From a bacterium (lineage in GTDB: Bacteria > Patescibacteria > Microgenomatia > Levybacterales > UBA12049): a DNA stretch of 8,873 nucleotides. The stretch lies in contig JAKAEH010000016.1 in NCBI GenBank assembly GCA_021825955.1, forward strand, positions 1 to 8,873, in the 5' to 3' direction. Shown here piece by piece: positions 4,363 through 8,873 of this stretch; positions within the stretch are counted from its first letter, which is position 1, and each line of letters starts with the position of its first letter. The position numbers and the translations under genes were made by a program. The notes below the pieces were generated by a model. It ran no database searches and was not told where the DNA came from. It worked only from the letters and a program-made list of their open reading frames with translations.

Positions 4363-7161
4363 CTATTGAGGTGCCATTTGAGTGCCATCTGTTCCTTGCG
4401 TCGGTGGCTGAGAAATATTAGGCTGAGCAGGCTCACCTGAAACCGGTCCCAAACCGTTGTTGTCCATTCCGTAAACCGGTTCAGGGGAAGTAGGTGGCGT
4501 ATTATTGGAATTACTAGAATTGTCCAAAGTGTTTACGCTTGAATTCAAACCGTCTGGACCTTGACCCACCGAAGATTCAGGTTGAGGGTTTGTGTTCTCC
4601 TGGTTTTGTTGTGCGGAGTTTGACTCCTGATTTTGTTGCTCAGAGTTTGCTTCTGCTTCTTTTGGCTGAGTATTTGGTTGCGGAGCAGCTTTCGTAAAAG
4701 TAAATTCTTCTTTCGTTGCGTCAAAATCAATAAGAATTGTATCTCCTGACGCAAAATTTTTGCTAATTATTTGTAATGCAATTGGATTTTCAATTGCAGT
4801 TTGGACCAAACGTCTTAAAGGTCTTGCGCCATAAACCGGATCATATCCTTCTACGGCTAACTGATCCAAGGCTTTTTGTGTGATTTGCAAACTAAATCCT
4901 TGCTCTTTTAGTAATTTTTGAGTTTTATTTATTCCAAGTTCGGCAATTTTTGCCATATCTTTCTGCTGTAATGGTTTAAATACAACTAACTCATCAAATC
5001 TATTAAGAAGCTCCGGCCTAAAGAATTTATGAAGTTCGTCGACTAACGTTTTTGTAAGCTCAGCAAAAGCTTTTTTCTGGTCTTCTTCGGTTTTGGTTGC
5101 TCCCTCGCTTAACTGTTTTTGGATTAACGAACTTCCGATATTTGAAGTTGCAACAATAATGGTATTTTTGAAAGAAATCGTGTTTCCTTTATTGTCGGTC
5201 AACCGTCCGTCCTCAAGCAACTGAAGCAAAATATTGAAGACGTCAGGATGCGCCTTCTCAACCTCGTCAAGCAAAACTATTGAATAAGGCTTTGTGCGGA
5301 CTGCCTCTGTAAGCTGTCCTCCTTCTTCGTAACCAACATATCCGGGAGGTGCTCCGATTAATTTTGCTACTTCATGCTTTTCCATATATTCAGACATATC
5401 AAGACGAATCATAGACTCTTCTTTTCCGAATAATATTTCTGCCATAGTTTTTGCAAGTTCTGTCTTTCCGACTCCTGTTGGGCCTAGGAAAATAAACGAT
5501 GCAATTGGCCTATTTGCTGCGGCCAAACCAATTCTTCCGCGTCTTATAGCTTCAGAAATTGCCACCACTGCTTCTTCCTGATCGATAAACCTTTTATGGA
5601 TTAATTCTTCGAGCTTTATTAATTTTTGACTCTCGTCTTCTGTTAATTTTGTAATCGGAATTCCAGTCCAGGCGCTTACCACCTTTTCAATATCGGCTTT
5701 CCCTACGTTGGCATCAGATCTTTTCCCTTCCGTATGGGCAAGTTTTACCTCTGCAGCTGCTTCATCCAACAAATCAACTGCTTTATCAGGGAGATATCTT
5801 TCCCCGATATATTTTTTGGAAAGCTTGACAGAAGACTCTAGCGCCTCAGGGGTAAAAACAACATTATGGAATTTCTCATATTTTGGCTTCAAGACTTCTA
5901 GCATTTTTACAGCTGTCTCTTCATCCGGCTCTTCAACCAAAATTGGCTGAAACCGTCGTTCAAAAGCCTTATCTTTTTCAAAATATTTTCTAAATTCTGC
6001 TGTTGTTGTGGTACCTATCAATTGCAATTGTCCGCGAGCAAGATATGGCTTAATAATATTTGACGCATCAAGTGCCCCTTCTGTATCTCCGGTTCCAATT
6101 AACGTGTGTATTTCATCAATAAACAAAATTATTTGGCCGCTTGAGGCTTGCGTCTCTTTAATGACAGCTTTTAATCGTTCTTCAAATTCTCCTCTATGTG
6201 AAGCTCCCGCAACTAATGATGCCACATCAAGCTGCATTATCTTTTTATCCAATAAATCTTGCGGAACATTTTTTTCAACAATTTTTTGTGCAAGCCCTTC
6301 AACAATTGCTGTTTTTCCGACACCTGCTTCGCCAATTATAATCGGATTATTTTTTGTACGCCTTAAAAGAATATGCACTAACCTTTCAACTTCTTTATCT
6401 CGACCGGTAACCGGGTCAAGCCTTCCGCCTCTGGCTTCTTCGGTTAGATCTATTGCAAATTTTTCAACCATTGACCGTCTGGCAACTGTATACCCAGCAC
6501 TTTTTGAAAGTTTTTCTTCTATTTTTTCTTTTTCAATTCCTTTATTTTTAAGAAATTCGGAAATTTCTGAAGATGAAAAAACTGAAAGAAGCAAATCCTC
6601 CGGACTCAAAAAACTTGAACCGCGAAGCTTTGCGACGTTATAAGCTTCCTCAAAAATTTGCTTCGCGGGTGAGCTTAAAGTTGGTTGACCATTAAAATTA
6701 CCTATTTGCTCTTTGCTTTGGATTTCTTGAGAAACTTTTGCAACATCTACCTGAAAATCTTCTAAAACCTTAAAGATTTCTCTGTCATAAAAAAGCCCGT
6801 ATAAAACCTGCATCGGTTCGATTGAGGCTTGTTTTACTCTTTTTGCCTCTTGTTGTGCCTGATTCAAAACCTGAGTGGCGCGAGGATCAAGTCGTGATAA
6901 AGCAGTAACGTTTTCGCGGGTTGTAGGGTCCATTCCTTCCGAAGGTTTAGGTGAAGGAGATTCCGCTTGGGAAGGAACTTTTTCTTCAGAGGTTTTAACT
7001 GTTTCTGTGTGAGTTGAAGAAGCAATTGGAGAAACAATAGGCACTATCGGCACAAAACCTGTCGAAGATGAAGAAACCGAAGTTGTAGTAGTTTGCTTTG
7101 AAACATCCTGCGTATTATCATCAGTTCCTGTTTTCCGTTGATTAAATAAATTTCCAAACAT
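4363..7161 (-). CDS. clpC: ClpC/ClpA-like Hsp100 AAA+ unfoldase, no middle domain, low-complexity tails
   Basis: The 932-residue product is a ring-forming ATPase that should thread proteins through its pore. Residues 1-85 are a Ser/Thr/Pro-rich extension not usual in ClpC. A Clp N domain (two repeats) spans about 88-225. The first AAA+ module has Walker A GEAGVGKT (277-284), Walker B with D349/E350 and arginines R402/R403. The second has GPTGVGKT (560-567), D632/E633, pore loop GYVG (607-610), R721 and the sensor-2 GAR (778-780). Three things are odd. Only about 20 residues (470-489) join the two modules where ClpC and ClpB carry a coiled-coil middle domain. The first pore loop reads SHRG (321-324), where relatives have KYRG. 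The 680-700 loop has no [ILV]GF ClpP-docking tripeptide. Residues of about 825-932 form a Gln/Asn/Ser/Pro-rich tail. No Shine-Dalgarno sequence precedes the ATG. ClpB-like disaggregase use is an alternative to proteolysis. Confidence 0.95.
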   Translation of the reverse strand: MFGNLFNQRKTGTDDNTQDVSKQTTTTSVSSSSTGFVPIVPIVSPIASSTHTETVKTSEEKVPSQAESPSPKPSEGMDPTTRENVTALSRLDPRATQVLNQAQQEAKRVKQASIEPMQVLYGLFYDREIFKVLEDFQVDVAKVSQEIQSKEQIGNFNGQPTLSSPAKQIFEEAYNVAKLRGSSFLSPEDLLLSVFSSSEISEFLKNKGIEKEKIEEKLSKSAGYTVARRSMVEKFAIDLTEEARGGRLDPVTGRDKEVERLVHILLRRTKNNPIIIGEAGVGKTAIVEGLAQKIVEKNVPQDLLDKKIMQLDVASLVAGASHRGEFEERLKAVIKETQASSGQIILFIDEIHTLIGTGDTEGALDASNIIKPYLARGQLQLIGTTTTAEFRKYFEKDKAFERRFQPILVEEPDEETAVKMLEVLKPKYEKFHNVVFTPEALESSVKLSKKYIGERYLPDKAVDLLDEAAAEVKLAHTEGKRSDANVGKADIEKVVSAWTGIPITKLTEDESQKLIKLEELIHKRFIDQEEAVVAISEAIRRGRIGLAAANRPIASFIFLGPTGVGKTELAKTMAEILFGKEESMIRLDMSEYMEKHEVAKLIGAPPGYVGYEEGGQLTEAVRTKPYSIVLLDEVEKAHPDVFNILLQLLEDGRLTDNKGNTISFKNTIIVATSNIGSSLIQKQLSEGATKTEEDQKKAFAELTKTLVDELHKFFRPELLNRFDELVVFKPLQQKDMAKIAELGINKTQKLLKEQGFSLQITQKALDQLAVEGYDPVYGARPLRRLVQTAIENPIALQIISKNFASGDTILIDFDATKEEFTFTKAAPQPNTQPKEAEANSEQQNQESNSAQQNQENTNPQPESSVGQGPDGLNSSVNTLDNSSNSNNTPPTSPEPVYGMDNNGLGPVSGEPAQPNISQPPTQGTDGTQMAPQ
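4594..4647 (-). repeat. Two-copy 27-bp tandem repeat in the AAA+ gene tail
   Basis: Copies at 4594-4620 and 4621-4647 match at 20 of 27 bases by my alignment. They encode NSEQQNQES and NSAQQNQEN (residues 839-847 and 848-856) in the Gln/Asn-rich C-terminal tail. The array looks like an old duplication that has drifted while keeping the amino acid character. Confidence 0.7.
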
Positions 7162-7201
7162 AGGCAGTTCTAAATATTGTACAGAAATTAACTCATTATT
7201 G

Positions 7202-8873
7202 CTATACTTTATCCTCTTTTTTATCTTCTGGCTTGCTTAGGTCATGAGTTCCCGGATTTACGTTTTGGTTTTGGCTCACTCCAGGAACAGCATTTACCTG
7301 GCTCTTTTCGTCATTAAAATTAAATTCACTTTCACCTAGTCTTTCGGGTTCTGTATTTTCTCCAGATTCAGCTCCACCTTCTTTCTTTTCACCCATCCCC
7401 GGCTCTCTACTTTCATCTCCAAAAGTTAATTCCTTCTTTTCTTCCATTTGCATCACTTTCGGCTTTTCCGTTTTTGAAGTAGTTGTTGACATAAACGTAT
7501 CTTCTTCCTGATCCTTTTTAGTCATATCTCCCAAAGTTGTACGTGCGGCTTCCTGCTTTGCTTTAAGATACGAAATAACCTCAGTCTTTGAAAAGCCTCC
7601 AATCAGCAAGAATGGAAGAATATTTGAAACCAATTCCATACCCTCGTTAACCTTATTAGGCTCCACTGAAGAAAGAAGAGAAATAGCCTGATTGATCTTC
7701 TCTACATCGTCTTTGATCCATGCTTCTCTTTCAACCTGCTGTCCATCCAGGCCTTTTGGAGGTTCAATTGTCTGATAATTCTCAAGCCACATCTTTTTGA
7801 CTTCCTCATAATCCTCAATACTTACTTGTTGTACTTTATTCACTACAGGCAAGTTCATATCTTTAAGTTTTGTAATCGCCGGTGCGCTTCCGGGGACGCC
7901 CGCTACCTGAGCTCTTGAAGTTTTTCTTGTTGCCTCGGATGCTGACAGAATTGAAGCAGCAATTGGGTTTCCTTTTGCTTTTTGTTGAACCAATTTTTCC
8001 CTAACGGTGGTGAACTTTTCTTTCTCTCCAGCAACAGAAACCACATTTGGATCAGCAATCTTCTGAAGCGTATTGTGGAATTTTGAAACTTCCTGGTTTT
8101 TATTTACATCCTTTGACATAAGAGAAGACTCATATTTTGCAACATCTCGCATTCGCGGAATTGAAAGATTTGTAAGATGAAGAACTTCGCTGCTTTCCCT
8201 AACTGCTGCTGGTGTCGCGGTAAAGTTATTAATCGTAGTCTGCCTTTTATTCAGAAATGGCAAAGACCTGGCCATTCCGGCTGCTTGCGGTAAAGTCGGA
8301 GCACCAGGTGGAGGCGGTGGAGGAACACCCTTGGAAGGATTAAGCAAATTGCCCCAATTCCTACTCATAACTTGCTTAACTACCGAGCTATTAGCAAAAG
8401 ATAAAGTTCCAATGTAATCCAAAAAGATCTTCAAGAGTAAAAATGGCAAAAGAATTACAACCCACAACATAAGCAGAGCAACTACGTACAAAGCGAAAGT
8501 GTCGCTTAAATTTACGCTATTTGAATCCGTAGGACTTCGATAAAAAATGGCTTGTCCCGGACCTGCTAGAAGAATATTAACGGCAGTAGGATAAACAACA
8601 CTCCCTACTTTGCTAAAATCAAATGCTAAGGGAACTTTGGTGCGCCACAGAACTACAAGACCTTGAAGAAAAATTGCAAATAAAGGAGCGTACAACAACC
8701 ATCGGAAAAACTCACCTACCCAAATTTTCGCTGTGTTTCTAATTGGAGAATAAAAAAGAAGAAGCGGGAAAACAGGAGAAATAATAATAAAGAACCAAAG
8801 AATAATTTTTCTCACCAAAAGTATTCCGGTCATTACGTAATAAGTAATTGCGGTAAGCCTAACCAAAAGAAGC
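7202..8873 (-). CDS. VirB6/TrbL-like polytopic membrane protein with long soluble tail, 5'-truncated by window edge
   Basis: The frame is open to the right edge, so the N-terminus is missing. A TTG at 8866 is in frame but need not be the start. Numbering from it, about 554 residues are visible. Hydrophobic helices lie at about 12-40 (probably two, with RK at 19-20), 54-74, weakly 86-102, and 123-153. The aromatic, proline-containing pattern 'ILWFFIIISPVFPLL...W..EFFRWLLYAPLF' resembles the VirB6/TrbL-like channel proteins of type IV secretion systems. Residues 182-187 are six prolines, marking the change to a soluble region of about 370 residues. This includes a helical segment (about 350-445) with a hydrophobic ILPFLLIGGF stretch (416-425), then a Glu/Lys-rich, probably disordered end (about 450-554). 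The stop is TAG at 7202-7204, 40 nt before the AAA+ gene. The assignment rests on helix pattern and context; an unrelated polytopic protein is possible. Confidence 0.75.
   Translation of the reverse strand, partial: LLLVRLTAITYYVMTGILLVRKIILWFFIIISPVFPLLLFYSPIRNTAKIWVGEFFRWLLYAPLFAIFLQGLVVLWRTKVPLAFDFSKVGSVVYPTAVNILLAGPGQAIFYRSPTDSNSVNLSDTFALYVVALLMLWVVILLPFLLLKIFLDYIGTLSFANSSVVKQVMSRNWGNLLNPSKGVPPPPPPGAPTLPQAAGMARSLPFLNKRQTTINNFTATPAAVRESSEVLHLTNLSIPRMRDVAKYESSLMSKDVNKNQEVSKFHNTLQKIADPNVVSVAGEKEKFTTVREKLVQQKAKGNPIAASILSASEATRKTSRAQVAGVPGSAPAITKLKDMNLPVVNKVQQVSIEDYEEVKKMWLENYQTIEPPKGLDGQQVEREAWIKDDVEKINQAISLLSSVEPNKVNEGMELVSNILPFLLIGGFSKTEVISYLKAKQEAARTTLGDMTKKDQEEDTFMSTTTSKTEKPKVMQMEEKKELTFGDESREPGMGEKKEGGAESGENTEPERLGESEFNFNDEKSQVNAVPGVSQNQNVNPGTHDLSKPEDKKEDKV

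Noticed and set aside
4362..4436. Upstream ATG giving a 191-residue version of the 166-residue membrane protein
   Set aside because: It would overlap the end of the AAA+ gene by 74 bases. The extra 25 residues look like out-of-frame translation of the Gln/Pro-rich tail, and the ATG at 4361 sits right after the AAA+ stop.
6008..6643. A 211-codon open frame on the + strand
   Set aside because: It lies wholly antisense to the N domain and first AAA+ module of the unfoldase, whose protein sequence is strongly conserved. Its product has no recognisable domain, and no ribosome site precedes it.
7176..7204. Possible - strand promoter before the AAA+ gene: TACAAT (7176-7181) with TAGCAA (7199-7204), 17-base spacer
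   Set aside because: The -10 box is good, but the -35 matches only 3 of 6 bases and overlaps the upstream stop codon. The short gap fits read-through from the VirB6-like gene equally well.
1..8873. CRISPR array, transposon, tRNA, rRNA, riboswitch or diversity-generating element
   Set aside because: I looked for regular spaced repeats, terminal inverted repeats with a transposase, cloverleaf patterns and a reverse transcriptase frame, and found none.

Overview
The window is an AT-rich, tightly packed bacterial segment. Several traits point to the Candidate Phyla Radiation (Patescibacteria), most likely a Microgenomates-type lineage. These are short or absent intergenic gaps, Pro-Thr spacer stretches in an exported protein, a VirB6/TrbL-like membrane protein beside a ClpC-like unfoldase, and many Lys/Asn/Ile/Ser codons. 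This placement is inferred from gene content and style, because no marker gene is present. TGA is used as a stop (in the ATGA overlap at 3861-3864), which argues against the recoded Gracilibacteria and Absconditabacteria, where TGA is read as glycine.

Layout. The first 730 bases are on the + strand. They hold the end of a small membrane protein gene of unknown function (2-355), then a compact promoter and a strong Shine-Dalgarno sequence driving a second small membrane protein (414-728). An inverted repeat (713-740) lies where the strands converge. Everything from 751 to the right edge is on the - strand. In transcription order it reads: a VirB6/TrbL-like polytopic protein with a long soluble tail (cut by the right edge), a ClpC-like double-AAA+ unfoldase, a 166-residue single-pass membrane protein, a membrane-anchored M4 (thermolysin-type) metalloprotease, and a zinc-finger-less (class B) DnaJ with its own promoter.

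How the genes may work together. The AAA+ gene, the 166-residue gene and the protease gene are separated by 1 nt and by a 4-nt overlap, and the VirB6-like gene sits only 40 nt upstream of the AAA+ gene, so the four probably share a transcript. The set combines a membrane channel-like protein, a cytosolic unfoldase, a secreted protease with an anchored partner, and a co-chaperone just downstream. That suggests envelope or secretion work linked to protein unfolding, but this is inference. The most unusual protein is the AAA+ unfoldase. It has the ClpC/ClpA fold order but lacks a middle domain, lacks a recognisable ClpP-docking tripeptide, has histidine at the usual tyrosine of its first pore loop, and is flanked by long low-complexity tails at both ends. 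No tRNA, rRNA, CRISPR array, transposon or phage gene was seen, and no gap reaches 300 bases.
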